Source of the DNA: an uncultured Gammaproteobacteria bacterium
GTDB taxonomy: Bacteria > Pseudomonadota > Gammaproteobacteria > GCA-001735895
Direction of reading: 5' to 3'
DNA: 64,000 nt
NCBI GenBank assembly: GCA_913061315.1
Contig: CAJXUC010000012.1
Span: forward strand, 1-64,000
The position numbers and the translations under genes are program-made. Below, piece by piece: positions 26,069-36,107 of the stretch (position 1 is the stretch's first letter; every line of letters starts with the position of its first letter). The notes under the pieces were generated by a model. That model saw only the letters and a program-made list of their open reading frames with translations, made no database searches and was not told the DNA's origin.

Positions 26069-28165
26069 TTAAGCAAACCGTTTCAGAAGACCCTGAACAT
26101 CTAAAATAATAGCGATATTGCCATCACCTGTAATAGTCGAACCTGCCATACCAGGTAAGCCGAGCAACATAGCACCCAATGGCTTGATTACGACCTCTTC
26201 CTGTCCAATCACTCTATCAACGACCAAACCAACAGACGTATTTGCGACCTTCACCATGATGACCTGCGATTTATTAATCTCAAATTCAGTCGTGTCAGTA
26301 TCCTTTAGCAACCAACTTCTCAAATAGAATATAGGGGAGGACTTGCCTCGATTGAGAACAATCTTCCGCCCGTCAACTACACTCAGATTTTTGGCATTCA
26401 ATTCAAATATCTCAATCACATTTGACAGTGGCAATGCAAACTTACGCGTGCCCAATTGAACCATTAAGGTTGGTAAAATTGCGAGAGTTAACGGCACCTT
26501 GATTGTTAGTGTTGTCCCCTCACCCAAGATCGATTCAATATCAATTGAACCATTCAGTTGATTAATTTTGGTTTTTACAACATCCATTCCAACACCGCGG
26601 CCCGATACGTCAGTAATTTCTTTCTTCGTACTGAGGCCCGGCATGAATATTAAATCGAAACATCCTTTATTATCTAATCTAGAGGCACTATCAACATCCA
26701 TTAAACCTTTTTCGATGACCTTATTTCTAAGAATTTCGGGATCCATACCAGCACCATCATCACTTATTGACAGTAAAATATGATCACCTTCTTGCTGCGC
26801 GGTAAGGGTAACAATACCCACTCTAGATTTTCCAGCAGCCTTTCTTACTTCGGGAGACTCAATACCATGGTCGACAGAGTTGCGAACAAGGTGAACTAAG
26901 GGATCTGCCAATGCTTCAATTAAGTTCTTATCAAGATCGGTTTCCTCACCTTTCATTTCTAGTTCAATTTCTTTATTGAGACTGCGTGCCATATCCCTCA
27001 CTACTCTAGGAAACCGTCCAAACACTTTTTTAACTGGTTGCATACGTGTTTTCATTACGGCGGTTTGAAGATCACCCGTTACCATATCTAAATTCGATAT
27101 GGCTTTATGCACGCGTTCGTCTTCAAAAGTGCCTCTTAATGTGATGAGTCGGTTACGCGCCAACACCAATTCACCCACTAGGTTCATAATGTCATCTAAT
27201 CTAGCGGTATCAACTCTGACAGTCGTCTCAATCTGCACGGCCTTAGGCTTTGATACTACGGCATGTTTAACGGTAGGTTCTAAAGTGTGAACAGGCTCAG
27301 GATCATTTACCTGTATAAATTCTTGATTGGAGTCAGGTTGTCTAATTACATTGGGCCCTTTGCCTTTTCCATGAATATGGTCCAATAGAGATTCAAATTC
27401 ATCGTCAGATATTTCATCTGCTTTTATTTCAGGTTTTGAAGCTAACGACGTTTCTTTTTTAGATATTGTGCTTTTTACAATTGAATTTTTTGGCCCAGCA
27501 CCAACACCATGTAGATCATCTAAGAGTGCTTCAAATTCATCGTCACTAATTTCATCACTATTAGCGGATGGCGTTTTATTATTGCCCGCAGCCAATTTAG
27601 GGTTCTTTTCATCTTCAATCTTGCTTTTAGATTCATTGTCTTTTTGTAAGATATTAAGTAAGTTTTCAAATTCTTCGTCCGTAATTTCACCTTCACTTTC
27701 AACAAAATCGCTGACTGCATCATTTGATGTTATAACAACATCATTTTTTGCCTCTACAACACCTGTTGAAATCAAATCAATATTTTGCATATTCATCAGG
27801 CTCAACAAAAGTGCAGGATCTGCTGCAGTTGGGTCAACACCATTACGAACTTCTTCAAACATTTTATTGACTTCATCAAGGACACGAAGAAAGGCATCCA
27901 TCATGGCAGAGTCAAGTATTAACTCTCTGTTCCGTAATAAATTAAAGACATCTTCAGACTGATGACAGACCTCGACTAGGTTAGTCAGGTGTAGAAAACT
28001 GCCTCCCCCCTTAATAGTATGGAACCCGCGAAATATAGAGTTGAGTAAATCATAATTTTCTGGTGAGTATTCTAAATTAACCAACTGCTCATTTAACTGC
28101 TCGAGTATTTCTCCTGCCTCCACGAGAAAGTCTTGTAAAATTTCGTCATCAAAGTCGATTGCCAT
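26069..28165 (-). CDS. cheA: Chemotaxis histidine kinase CheA
   Basis: A 698-residue CheA. The HPt domain (1-105) carries the phosphorylated His49 in FRGFHTIKGGG. A long linker (about 135-310) follows, with three copies of an EI(S/T)D(D/E)EFExLL motif at about 160, 205 and 251. Then come the dimerisation domain (DIMNLVGELVLARNRL), the HATPase (LVRNSVDHGIE, DDGAGMD, GRGVGMDVV) and the C-terminal CheW-like domain. There is no typical P2 domain; the acidic repeats occupy its place. It follows cheZ and is followed directly by parA with no cheB. Confidence 0.95.
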   Translation of the reverse strand: MAIDFDDEILQDFLVEAGEILEQLNEQLVNLEYSPENYDLLNSIFRGFHTIKGGGSFLHLTNLVEVCHQSEDVFNLLRNRELILDSAMMDAFLRVLDEVNKMFEEVRNGVDPTAADPALLLSLMNMQNIDLISTGVVEAKNDVVITSNDAVSDFVESEGEITDEEFENLLNILQKDNESKSKIEDEKNPKLAAGNNKTPSANSDEISDDEFEALLDDLHGVGAGPKNSIVKSTISKKETSLASKPEIKADEISDDEFESLLDHIHGKGKGPNVIRQPDSNQEFIQVNDPEPVHTLEPTVKHAVVSKPKAVQIETTVRVDTARLDDIMNLVGELVLARNRLITLRGTFEDERVHKAISNLDMVTGDLQTAVMKTRMQPVKKVFGRFPRVVRDMARSLNKEIELEMKGEETDLDKNLIEALADPLVHLVRNSVDHGIESPEVRKAAGKSRVGIVTLTAQQEGDHILLSISDDGAGMDPEILRNKVIEKGLMDVDSASRLDNKGCFDLIFMPGLSTKKEITDVSGRGVGMDVVKTKINQLNGSIDIESILGEGTTLTIKVPLTLAILPTLMVQLGTRKFALPLSNVIEIFELNAKNLSVVDGRKIVLNRGKSSPIFYLRSWLLKDTDTTEFEINKSQVIMVKVANTSVGLVVDRVIGQEEVVIKPLGAMLLGLPGMAGSTITGDGNIAIILDVQGLLKRFA

Positions 28166-28190
28166 CTTTCTCGTTACCTAAAAATCGATC

Positions 28191-28967
28191 CTAAAAGCCT
28201 AAACTTGCCAACAGATCGTCAACATCACTTTGAGATGACACCACTATTTTTTTGTCTACATTAGGTAATTGAGGCCCCACAGCTATTTCGCCATTGACAG
28301 CTTTAGACTCCTCTTTTTTAGATGCAGGCGGAGCGTCAGCTAAGCCAGTGATAGCGACGAGTCGAACCAGTTTTTCTTCAACTTCCTTTACCATAGTGAC
28401 GACCTGTTGGATCATTTGGCCAGTGATATCTTGATAATCCTGGGCCAACATGATGTCAGTCATCTGTTTATTAACGGTCGAACTCTGTACTACAACCGAT
28501 TCAAAGAACTGAGTAATTTGATCACTTAAAGAGGTAAACTCATCCTTTGACAGTTCACGATTACGAAATTGTGACCAGCGATTTAGTACTGTAACTGCAT
28601 CAACTGAAAGACCGTTCATTACGGTCATTGCCTCTTCAGCCGCAGCCATTGTTCTGTGGGCTGCTTCGTCGGTTTTAGTTACAATAAAGTTGAGTCGTTC
28701 CTTTGAATCTGGAATATCTTCGTTAGCTAATTGGGCGATGCGTTCATCATTTCCAAAGCTCGTAATGGAGTCATGAATTTCACGTGTTAACATGCCAAGC
28801 TCTTGGTACAACGAAGATTCACGCAAAGTGGTCAGATCACCCACAATGTGACAAATGGCTTCCTCATCATTTGACTTAATCGCCACATCCAACGATTGTA
28901 AGCGGGTTATATAAGCTTGAGTCAAACAACTAATTTCCATCTCTCTCGGTGTCTCTTCGTTACTCAT
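28191..28967 (-). CDS. cheZ: CheY-P phosphatase CheZ
   Basis: A 258-residue mostly helical protein. Its active-site region [17 protein letters not shown] (about 160-176) has the catalytic Gln and Asp positions of CheZ, and its C-terminal peptide [11 protein letters not shown] is the CheY-docking tail. It dephosphorylates CheY-P to reset the motor signal. Its ATG overlaps the cheY stop by four bases. Confidence 0.93.
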   Translation of the reverse strand: MSNEETPREMEISCLTQAYITRLQSLDVAIKSNDEEAICHIVGDLTTLRESSLYQELGMLTREIHDSITSFGNDERIAQLANEDIPDSKERLNFIVTKTDEAAHRTMAAAEEAMTVMNGLSVDAVTVLNRWSQFRNRELSKDEFTSLSDQITQFFESVVVQSSTVNKQMTDIMLAQDYQDITGQMIQQVVTMVKEVEEKLVRLVAITGLADAPPASKKEESKAVNGEIAVGPQLPNVDKKIVVSSQSDVDDLLASLGF

Positions 28968-29350
28968 TTTTCGAGACGGTCAAAGATCTTTTCAATCTTT
29001 TCTTTTAACGTGACAGCAGTAAAGGGTTTAACAACGTAACCGTTTACACCGGCGCCAGCAGCAATTACTATTTGTTCTCTTTTGGCCTCTGCTGTCACCA
29101 TTAATACAGGCATATTACAAATATCAGGGTCCGCTCTAACTGATTTAAGCAAAACTAATCCATCCATACCTGGCATGTTCCAGTCAGTTACTAAGAAATC
29201 GAACTTACCTGTTTTCAGCATAGGAAGTGCTGTTTGACCATCGTCGGCCTCTGATGTGTTATTGAATCCAAGATCACGTAATAGATTTTTAATAATACGT
29301 CGCATGGTCGAGAAATCGTCCACGATCAGAATCTTTAAATCTTTATCCAT
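28964..29350 (-). CDS. cheY: Chemotaxis response regulator CheY
   Basis: A 128-residue single receiver domain. Phospho-acceptor Asp56 ([12 protein letters not shown]), the acidic pair at 11-12, Thr86 and Lys108 (VVKPF) are all present. It carries the signal from CheA to FliM at the motor. It is the first gene of cheY-cheZ-cheA, with a FliA-type promoter about 55-85 bases upstream. Confidence 0.96.
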   Translation of the reverse strand: MDKDLKILIVDDFSTMRRIIKNLLRDLGFNNTSEADDGQTALPMLKTGKFDFLVTDWNMPGMDGLVLLKSVRADPDICNMPVLMVTAEAKREQIVIAAGAGVNGYVVKPFTAVTLKEKIEKIFDRLEK

Positions 29351-29406
29351 TTAATTAAATCTCCGTGATGACTTTGTTGAATCAGTGGTTTAATCACATT
29401 CATTGG

Positions 29407-29433
29407 CTATCGGCTATTAATCGATAGAGTTGA
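29407..29433 (-). promoter_or_regulatory. Candidate sigma-28 (FliA) promoter for cheYZA
   Basis: On the reverse strand: TCAACTCT, exactly 11 bases, GCCGATAG. The -10 matches 7/8 of the FliA consensus and the -35 matches 5/8. It lies in the 190-base gap between fliA and cheY and predicts a leader of about 50 bases. It separates the chemotaxis genes from the flhF-fleN-fliA transcript. Confidence 0.6.
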
Positions 29434-29540
29434 GTACTATTTTTTAAATAGACTATTTCTAAGGGGACTTCATAGTTAAACGTTAATTTAATCAAAAATT
29501 ATCGAAACTATCGGGTTAAAAGTTGAACAGTGCAGCTTTA

Positions 29541-30266
29541 CTAGTCCACTTGCCAGTCGGACATTTTTGCTTTAATTCTTAGTAAAGCCTGACCGTGAAG
29601 TTGACAAATTCTAGACTCTGTTAAGTCAAGCACCTCACCTATTTCTCGAAAATTCATTTCATCGTCATAGTACATAGACATCACAAACTGCTCTTTTTCA
29701 GGCAATTTTTTTATACTGTTGACGAGTTGCTGCTGATATTCAGATTGACTGAAAGATTCTTCTGGTGTTATCTCACTAGAATTAGGCATGACAGAATCAT
29801 TGACGTTCTCTTCTAATGCTTCAATACTAAAAATTTTGGCTGAGGAGGAGTCAATTAATATAAGATGATAATCACTCAGAGACAAACCCATCAATGTGGC
29901 AACGTCAGAGCCGTTGGCATCCTGCCCTGTATCATTTTCTATTTTTTGAATGGCCTCTGTAACAGCCCTAAATTTTCGATGTACTGAGCGAGGTGTCCAA
30001 TCAGATTTTCTAATTTCATCAATCATTGCGCCCCGAATCCTTATGCCAGCAAAGGTTTCAAAGCTTGCACCCATTGAAGAGTCAAAGTTACTGGCCGCTT
30101 CTAGAAGACCAACCATGCCCGATTGAATTAAATCATCAACTTGAACCGTTGGCGGTAATCGGTTTAATAGGTGAAAAGCAATGCGTTTGACGAGAGTGGC
30201 ATGCCGGACAATTGAGTCAGACTCATGTAATTTAGCCACCTCATTGTACATGGCATGACCATTCAT
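29541..30266 (-). CDS. fliA: Flagellar sigma factor FliA (sigma-28)
   Basis: A 241-residue sigma factor for late flagellar genes: region 2 (HATLVKRIAFHLLNRLP, DDLIQSGMVGLLEA, GIRIRGAMIDEIRKSDW) and region 4 (MYYDDEMNFREIGEVLDLTESRICQLHGQAL). Its start overlaps the fleN stop by four bases. The ATG at 30266 has AGGA nine bases upstream. No flgM anti-sigma gene is in the window. Confidence 0.95.
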   Translation of the reverse strand: MNGHAMYNEVAKLHESDSIVRHATLVKRIAFHLLNRLPPTVQVDDLIQSGMVGLLEAASNFDSSMGASFETFAGIRIRGAMIDEIRKSDWTPRSVHRKFRAVTEAIQKIENDTGQDANGSDVATLMGLSLSDYHLILIDSSSAKIFSIEALEENVNDSVMPNSSEITPEESFSQSEYQQQLVNSIKKLPEKEQFVMSMYYDDEMNFREIGEVLDLTESRICQLHGQALLRIKAKMSDWQVD

Positions 30267-31123
30267 AAACGACTATCCTGAGTGCTGTAATTGACAAGAC
30301 GCTCAATAAAAAATTCTAAATGGCCCTCCATGGTCTTGGGTATCGGCCATTGTAAAGCCTTCTTCGCTATCTGTCGTAAAGCCATTGCTGAAGGGCTTCT
30401 TGGATAGGTTTCAATGACACACTTTTGTTTTTGAACTGCTTTTTTTAAATAATCGTCGTAGGGCACCGAGCCTAAGAAGTCGAGTGTGGCGTCAAGATAT
30501 TTTTCTGAAACTTTAAACAACTTCATATAAAGCTCACGCCCTTGTTGAATACTATGAGTTTGATTAGCTAAAACGTGAAATCGAAGAACACCAAAATCTC
30601 GATTCATAACTTTTATCATTGCGTAGGCGTCGGTTATTGAGGCGGGTTCATCACAAACTACAACGATCACTTCTCGTGCCGCTCTGAGGTAACTGACAAC
30701 ACCATTTGATAGGCCAGCAGCCGTATCAATCAACAATGTATCAACGGGTTGAGTCAGTTCTGAAAAAGATCGAATTACTCCAGCATTTTCTGCTGGCGTT
30801 AAATCGGACATTGAAACACTACCAGAGGATGCTGGAATGATTTTAATTCCACCAGGCCCATCAATAATGATTTCCTCTAGGGTGCATTCGCCTTGTATCA
30901 CATGAGACAAGTTGAGCTTTGGACTGAGCCCTAGTAATACGTCGATATTAGCCAACCCCAAATCAGCATCCATGACAATAACATTTTCACCATCTTGGGC
31001 CATAGCGACCGCAAGGTTGACGGTTATGTTGCTTTTGCCAACGCCACCTTTCCCACTGGTAACCGCCATAACTCGAACAGGTTTCGAAGCATTCATTTGT
31101 CTAATCCCTTGAGCTTGATCCAT
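30263..31123 (-). CDS. fleN: Flagellar number regulator FleN/FlhG
   Basis: A 286-residue MinD-like ATPase. Walker A is deviant GKGGVGKSNITVNLA (about 24-38), Walker A' is MDADLGLANIDVLLG, and Walker B is LIDTAAGLS. In polar flagellates it antagonises FleQ and limits the number of flagella, acting opposite FlhF. It overlaps flhF by one base and fliA by four, a tight operon. Confidence 0.93.
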   Translation of the reverse strand: MDQAQGIRQMNASKPVRVMAVTSGKGGVGKSNITVNLAVAMAQDGENVIVMDADLGLANIDVLLGLSPKLNLSHVIQGECTLEEIIIDGPGGIKIIPASSGSVSMSDLTPAENAGVIRSFSELTQPVDTLLIDTAAGLSNGVVSYLRAAREVIVVVCDEPASITDAYAMIKVMNRDFGVLRFHVLANQTHSIQQGRELYMKLFKVSEKYLDATLDFLGSVPYDDYLKKAVQKQKCVIETYPRSPSAMALRQIAKKALQWPIPKTMEGHLEFFIERLVNYSTQDSRL

Positions 31124-32841
31124 TATAGTCCTGCCTCTGCCCGTGTCTTGTGTATATCCTTATTAGCGCTTTGGTTTAATAGTTTATTAAACCGAATGGC
31201 CAATGTTTCTTGATCTTCCGTCTCACTATAGGCTTGCATTAGCGCTACAGCTTTACTAATCATTCGATGGGCTTTTGCGGCCTCAAGATCTTCAGGGACT
31301 CGCTGCCCTGTGCCACAGTAGCTGAGTGGAAGTTGATGACGAATAGAGGCTGTCATTACACCGCCAAGACTGCCAGCTTCATCAATTTTTGTCACAATGG
31401 CCCCTGCTAACTGGACTTTGCTGAAACATTTAATCGTCTGATTAATTGCAGCCAATTGAGTGTTGGCCGACAACACTAAATAAGGTTTAACTTGTGGTGC
31501 ACTATTTTGTAACTGATGAAAACGCTCACTTAACCGTAAATCATGTTGACTCATACCTGCAGTATCAATTAAGACAAGTTTTTTATCTGCAAGCATATCC
31601 AGTCGGTCGCTCAGTTCCTCACTCGTTTTAGCGGTCAACAACGGGAGTTCAAGCAGCCTAGCAAAATGCTGCAACTGTTCCTGGGCACCGATTCTAAAAT
31701 GGTCAGTGCTGATCATGGCTACAGATCGCTTACCATGGATGTGTGAAAAACGAGCGGCTAGTTTCGCTATTGTTGTGGTTTTACCCACACCAGTGGAACC
31801 CACTAATGCAATGCGTCCACCATCTGCTAAAATGTCTGTCCTGTTCACCGGTAAACACTTGGCTAATATGCCTAACGCCTGCTGCCAGACTTTATGGGGG
31901 TCTTGGTTTAATTCATTGAGGTGAGAAATAATGATTTCACAAATGTCTGATCCCAATCCTAAATCAGACATCAGTTTTAGCAACACCGTACGGACTGGGT
32001 GCCGCTTAGCAAATTGATCCCACTGTAATACAGATAATTGACTCTGCATCAAATCACGCAATCCTTTCAACTCTGTCCGGACTTCGTCAATCAATGGCTC
32101 ACCACTATTCAAATTCGCCTCTTTAACTATTTTGCGTTCAACCGAGTCATTGGTATTAAGTTGTGTTTTCTGACTATTATTTTGACTCGATTTGATCGGC
32201 TGTAAAGGTTTTGGTTGAACATTAATAGGGAGTGATTGAGATTTATTAGCATTGATAGTTTTTTTAGCCTGTGCTGCAGCCGCTCGCTGAACAGCAGTCA
32301 TTCCTTCAACATTGACGATTGAGGTTGTTTTAACACCAAAGGATGGCTCTACCGGTCGAGATAAAGAGTTCTGTTCAGATTGAGGATTGATTTGTTTTGA
32401 TCCAGGCATTTTTTCAGCACGTTCAAAAGCCTGTTCTAACCAAGCAGGTGGCTTTGCCGGTGTTATTACTTTTTTTCTTGGAACTCCCGCTACAGGACCT
32501 AATATTGGTTCGTAACGACCATCTTGTTGATCAGTGACTAAAGATCCAACCCAAGTGTCGGACGCTAGATCGTTGCTAGTTTGTCTTTTGTCTAATGGTT
32601 TATTGACCTGTACGGTTGAATTTAACTCACTGGTCGTGGAGCGCAACTCAGCTATATCAGAAAGTGAACTTGTCGATTGCATACGACTAATAGCTGATTC
32701 GTCATAATCAATAGCTGAAATAATTTCAACGCCACCCGGAACTTTCTTATTACCCAATATAACCGCATCAGCACCCTGTTCTAGCTTGACCAGTGACAAG
32801 GCTTCTCGCATAGTTGGGGCAAATGTTCGTTTAATTTTCAT
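31123..32841 (-). CDS. flhF: Flagellar placement GTPase FlhF
   Basis: A 572-residue SRP-type GTPase. A short N-terminal B domain (MKIKRTFAPTMREALSLV...) is followed by a long, low-complexity middle (about 60-260) and the NG GTPase domain (about 265-545) with P-loop GSTGVGKTTTIAKLAA, STDHFRIGA, VLIDTAGM and VTKIDEAGSLGG. It marks the cell pole for flagellum assembly. The middle region makes it longer than many FlhF proteins. It sits 32 bases after flhA. Confidence 0.94.
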   Translation of the reverse strand: MKIKRTFAPTMREALSLVKLEQGADAVILGNKKVPGGVEIISAIDYDESAISRMQSTSSLSDIAELRSTTSELNSTVQVNKPLDKRQTSNDLASDTWVGSLVTDQQDGRYEPILGPVAGVPRKKVITPAKPPAWLEQAFERAEKMPGSKQINPQSEQNSLSRPVEPSFGVKTTSIVNVEGMTAVQRAAAAQAKKTINANKSQSLPINVQPKPLQPIKSSQNNSQKTQLNTNDSVERKIVKEANLNSGEPLIDEVRTELKGLRDLMQSQLSVLQWDQFAKRHPVRTVLLKLMSDLGLGSDICEIIISHLNELNQDPHKVWQQALGILAKCLPVNRTDILADGGRIALVGSTGVGKTTTIAKLAARFSHIHGKRSVAMISTDHFRIGAQEQLQHFARLLELPLLTAKTSEELSDRLDMLADKKLVLIDTAGMSQHDLRLSERFHQLQNSAPQVKPYLVLSANTQLAAINQTIKCFSKVQLAGAIVTKIDEAGSLGGVMTASIRHQLPLSYCGTGQRVPEDLEAAKAHRMISKAVALMQAYSETEDQETLAIRFNKLLNQSANKDIHKTRAEAGL

Positions 32842-32873
32842 AATTCATCCTCGACTTCAGCCCACTATTTAAA

Positions 32874-34973
32874 CTAACCAGTTAATCCTGATTGTGGCGC
32901 ACCAATACTGGCAATCACTTTTAATTGTTTATCGTCTGGAACTTCGTCATAGCTCAGTACGTGTAACTCTGGAATCGCATGTCTTACCATGCGTGCCAGA
33001 AACGATCTTAAGTTTTGTGACAGTAGCAATACGGCGGGGTCACCTTTTGCTAACTGGTTTTCAGTCGCTTCGCGTAATGAACTGTGTATCATTTGTGTCA
33101 TCCCTGGCTCAAATGCCCTAACAGTTCCATCCTGTCCTTGTACCGATTGTTGCAATATCTGTTCCAAATTTGGATGAAGTGTCATAATCGCTAGCTCTGA
33201 TACCATTCCATAGATATTCTGAACGATTAAACGCCCGAGACTAATACGAACATGCGCCGTCAAAATGACGGCATCTTGACTCCGAGTCCCCTGCTCTGCC
33301 AATGTTTCGGCGATCGTACGTAAGTCTCGAATGGGAATACGTTCCTGTAACAAGTTTTGTAACACCTTAACAATCACCCCAAGCTCCAACACTTTAGGCA
33401 TCAGGTTATCCACTAGCTTTGGCGCACTGCGTTTAAGCACATCAATTAATTCCTGTACCTCTTCGTGGCCAATTAATTCGTGTGCGTTGTCCTGCAGTAG
33501 TTGACTCAAGTGGGTTGCGATAACGGTAGAGGTATCCACTACGGTATAACCCAAAGTTTGGGCATGGTCACGTTGAGCAGGCTCTATCCAAACTGCTTCA
33601 AGCCCAAAAGCTGGATCTTTAGTCGGTGTGCCCACCAGTTCACCATAAACGGTGCCAGGATTGATGGCCATGTCTTGTCCTGGTTGAACCTCAGCCTCTC
33701 CCATCGGTACACCTAATAGACTGATTCGATAGGTATTGGGTGACAGGTCCAGGTTGTCTCTTATATGCACGGGCTGAATCAAGAAGCCTAGATCCTGAGA
33801 CAGTTTTTTACGTACTCCTTTGATTCGAGTCATGAGTTCACCTCCTTGTCTTTCGTCCACTAAAGGAATTAAGCCGTAACCCACTTCTAAACCAATAATA
33901 TCGACGGTATGAACATCATCCCAGCTCAAATCTTTTTGTTCGGACCTAGGTTCAATTTCAACAGGTGCCGTTTCAACTATCTCAACTTGCTTTTGCTTTT
34001 GATGCAACACGTAGGCCATTCCACCAGCAATGGTCGCAATCGTTAAGAAGGCAACGTTAGGCATACCGGGAATGATGCCGATCAAACCCATGATGACTGC
34101 AGAGACAATCAGTGCCCTAGGATCGTTAAACATTTGGCTGAAAACCTGACTCGACATCGATTCAGAAGTCGATACGCGGGTGACAATAATTGCAGTTGCG
34201 GTCGATAGCACTAAGGAGGGAATTTGCGCTACTAGACCGTCTCCAATCGTCAGCAGCGTATAGTTTTTCATTGCAACGCCAGCGGCTAAATCATGTTGAA
34301 AGATGCCAATCAGTAAGCCACCAATCATATTAATAAACAAAATCAGGATGCCAGCAATGGCGTCACCACGAACAAATTTACTCGCACCATCCATCGAACC
34401 ATAAAAATCAGCTTCCTGTGACACTTCGCTGCGACGGAGGCGAGCTTCATCCTGGCTGCATAAGCCGGCGTTTAAATCGGCATCAATTGCCATTTGCTTG
34501 CCAGGCATCGCATCCAAAGTGAAACGTGCACTTACTTCAGACACACGGCCCGCTCCCTTTGTGACGACAACAAAGTTAATAATGACCAGAATCGCAAACA
34601 CGACCAGACCCACGGCATAGTTACCGCCAATTACGAAATCGCCAAAGGCTTCGATTACTTTGCCTGCCGCAGCACTACCAGTATGGCCTTCGAGTAAAAC
34701 TACTCGAGTTGAGGCAATATTCAAAGCCAGGCGAAGTAATGTAGCGATTAATAATATGGTTGGAAAAACGGTGAAATCGAGCGGTCGCATGGCATATACC
34801 GATACCAACAAAACCACAAGCCCAAAAACTATATTGAAGGTAAACAACATATCAAGCATTAGTGGTGGCAATGGGATAACGACCATTGCGAGCATCATGA
34901 TAACGATGATTGGCGCCGCTAGACCCTGTCCATTAATGGACTTTAAATGCCCAAGTACTGATCCACTGGCCAT
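32874..34973 (-). CDS. flhA: Flagellar export protein FlhA
   Basis: A 699-residue core export-gate protein. Eight or so N-terminal membrane helices (about 20-310) include the FHIPEP-family loop with RVSEVSARFTLDAMPGKQM; the C-terminal cytoplasmic ring domain (about 350-690) docks chaperone-substrate complexes. It starts two bases after the flhB stop. Confidence 0.96.
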   Translation of the reverse strand: MASGSVLGHLKSINGQGLAAPIIVIMMLAMVVIPLPPLMLDMLFTFNIVFGLVVLLVSVYAMRPLDFTVFPTILLIATLLRLALNIASTRVVLLEGHTGSAAAGKVIEAFGDFVIGGNYAVGLVVFAILVIINFVVVTKGAGRVSEVSARFTLDAMPGKQMAIDADLNAGLCSQDEARLRRSEVSQEADFYGSMDGASKFVRGDAIAGILILFINMIGGLLIGIFQHDLAAGVAMKNYTLLTIGDGLVAQIPSLVLSTATAIIVTRVSTSESMSSQVFSQMFNDPRALIVSAVIMGLIGIIPGMPNVAFLTIATIAGGMAYVLHQKQKQVEIVETAPVEIEPRSEQKDLSWDDVHTVDIIGLEVGYGLIPLVDERQGGELMTRIKGVRKKLSQDLGFLIQPVHIRDNLDLSPNTYRISLLGVPMGEAEVQPGQDMAINPGTVYGELVGTPTKDPAFGLEAVWIEPAQRDHAQTLGYTVVDTSTVIATHLSQLLQDNAHELIGHEEVQELIDVLKRSAPKLVDNLMPKVLELGVIVKVLQNLLQERIPIRDLRTIAETLAEQGTRSQDAVILTAHVRISLGRLIVQNIYGMVSELAIMTLHPNLEQILQQSVQGQDGTVRAFEPGMTQMIHSSLREATENQLAKGDPAVLLLSQNLRSFLARMVRHAIPELHVLSYDEVPDDKQLKVIASIGAPQSGLTG

Positions 34974-34975
34974 CG

Positions 34976-36106
34976 TTAAACCTCCTCTTCAGGTGACATA
35001 TAAGAGTTAGGGCGTTTTGGCATAACCAGTCCCTGCTGTCTTGCCGTTCTTAGCTGAAAAACAAACGCCAGTACCTGAGCTACAGCAAAAAAAAGTTCTC
35101 CAGGAATTTCTTTTTTTAATTCACTTTGAGCATATAGTGCTCGTGCTAAAGGAGGGGCTTGAAATATTTCAACTTCATTTTCTTGGGCGATTTCCCTAAT
35201 ACGAAAAGCAATTAAATCTTTACCCATTGCCACCACGATTGGTGCAGTCATACTTTCATGGTGGTATTTCAAGGCGATTGCGTAATGGGTTGGATTGGTA
35301 ATAATGACATCGGCATCAGGTACCGCATCCATCATTCTTCGTTGCGCCATTTCTTGTTGCATCTGTCGGACCTTAGATTTGACCTCAGGCTTGCCTTCAG
35401 TATCTTTCATTTCGTCACGAACTTCTTGCAACGTCATCTTAAGGTTTTTAGAGTGGTCCCAGAGCTGAAATGGTACATCAATAGCAACAATCAAAATAAG
35501 ACTGGAAGACACGACCAGAAAGCACATGCCAATAAGCCAAGCACCTTGATGCAATGCAGCGCCTAATGGCAAAGCACTTAAACCCAAAAATTCATATTTA
35601 TTAGCCCACAAAAAGATAACCGCAATGGATGACACACATACAAGCTTCAACAAGGCTTTAACTAATTCCATTAATCCTTTAGTGCCAAACATCCGTTTAA
35701 AACCACTAATCGGATTAACCCTACTGGCTTTGAATGCCATTGAATCTGCACTAAATGACCATCCACCCAGTGCCATAGGTGTGAATAGTGCTACCACTGT
35801 CATTACAAATAGAAAGGGACTAATGCCAATAAGCGCATCAAACACAGTTACTTCCATTCTTGACAGCAAACTTTTAGTGTCAAAAATTTCAGTCCGAGAT
35901 AAACGAAGCCCCTTTTCTATCATCATCGAAATACTGCCAATCATGTATGAGCCAAGCGTCAGTAAGCTAGCTGATCCAATCACCATAATTGCCATGCTGT
36001 TCAAATCTTTGGAACGCGGAACCTGACCTTTTTTCTTAGCGTCATCTAACTTTTTGGGGGTTGGGTCTTCTGTTTTTTCCTGTCCACTTTCACTTTCTTC
36101 AGCCAT
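34976..36106 (-). CDS. flhB: Flagellar export switch protein FlhB
   Basis: About 376 residues with four membrane helices (about 25-210) and a cytoplasmic domain containing the self-cleavage motif NPTH at 271-274 (TNPTHYAIAL). Cleavage between Asn and Pro switches export from hook to filament proteins. I chose ATG 36106 (MAEESESGQEKTEDPT, the family start) over TTG 36121. It begins one base after the fliR stop. Confidence 0.95.
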   Translation of the reverse strand: MAEESESGQEKTEDPTPKKLDDAKKKGQVPRSKDLNSMAIMVIGSASLLTLGSYMIGSISMMIEKGLRLSRTEIFDTKSLLSRMEVTVFDALIGISPFLFVMTVVALFTPMALGGWSFSADSMAFKASRVNPISGFKRMFGTKGLMELVKALLKLVCVSSIAVIFLWANKYEFLGLSALPLGAALHQGAWLIGMCFLVVSSSLILIVAIDVPFQLWDHSKNLKMTLQEVRDEMKDTEGKPEVKSKVRQMQQEMAQRRMMDAVPDADVIITNPTHYAIALKYHHESMTAPIVVAMGKDLIAFRIREIAQENEVEIFQAPPLARALYAQSELKKEIPGELFFAVAQVLAFVFQLRTARQQGLVMPKRPNSYMSPEEEV

Positions 36107-36107
36107 A

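Noticed and set aside
27468..27962. 164-codon open frame antisense to cheA
   Set aside because: It lies over the acidic repeats of CheA, encodes a low-complexity Ser/Leu-rich peptide, and has no homology I can see. It is a shadow of the codon bias of the real gene.
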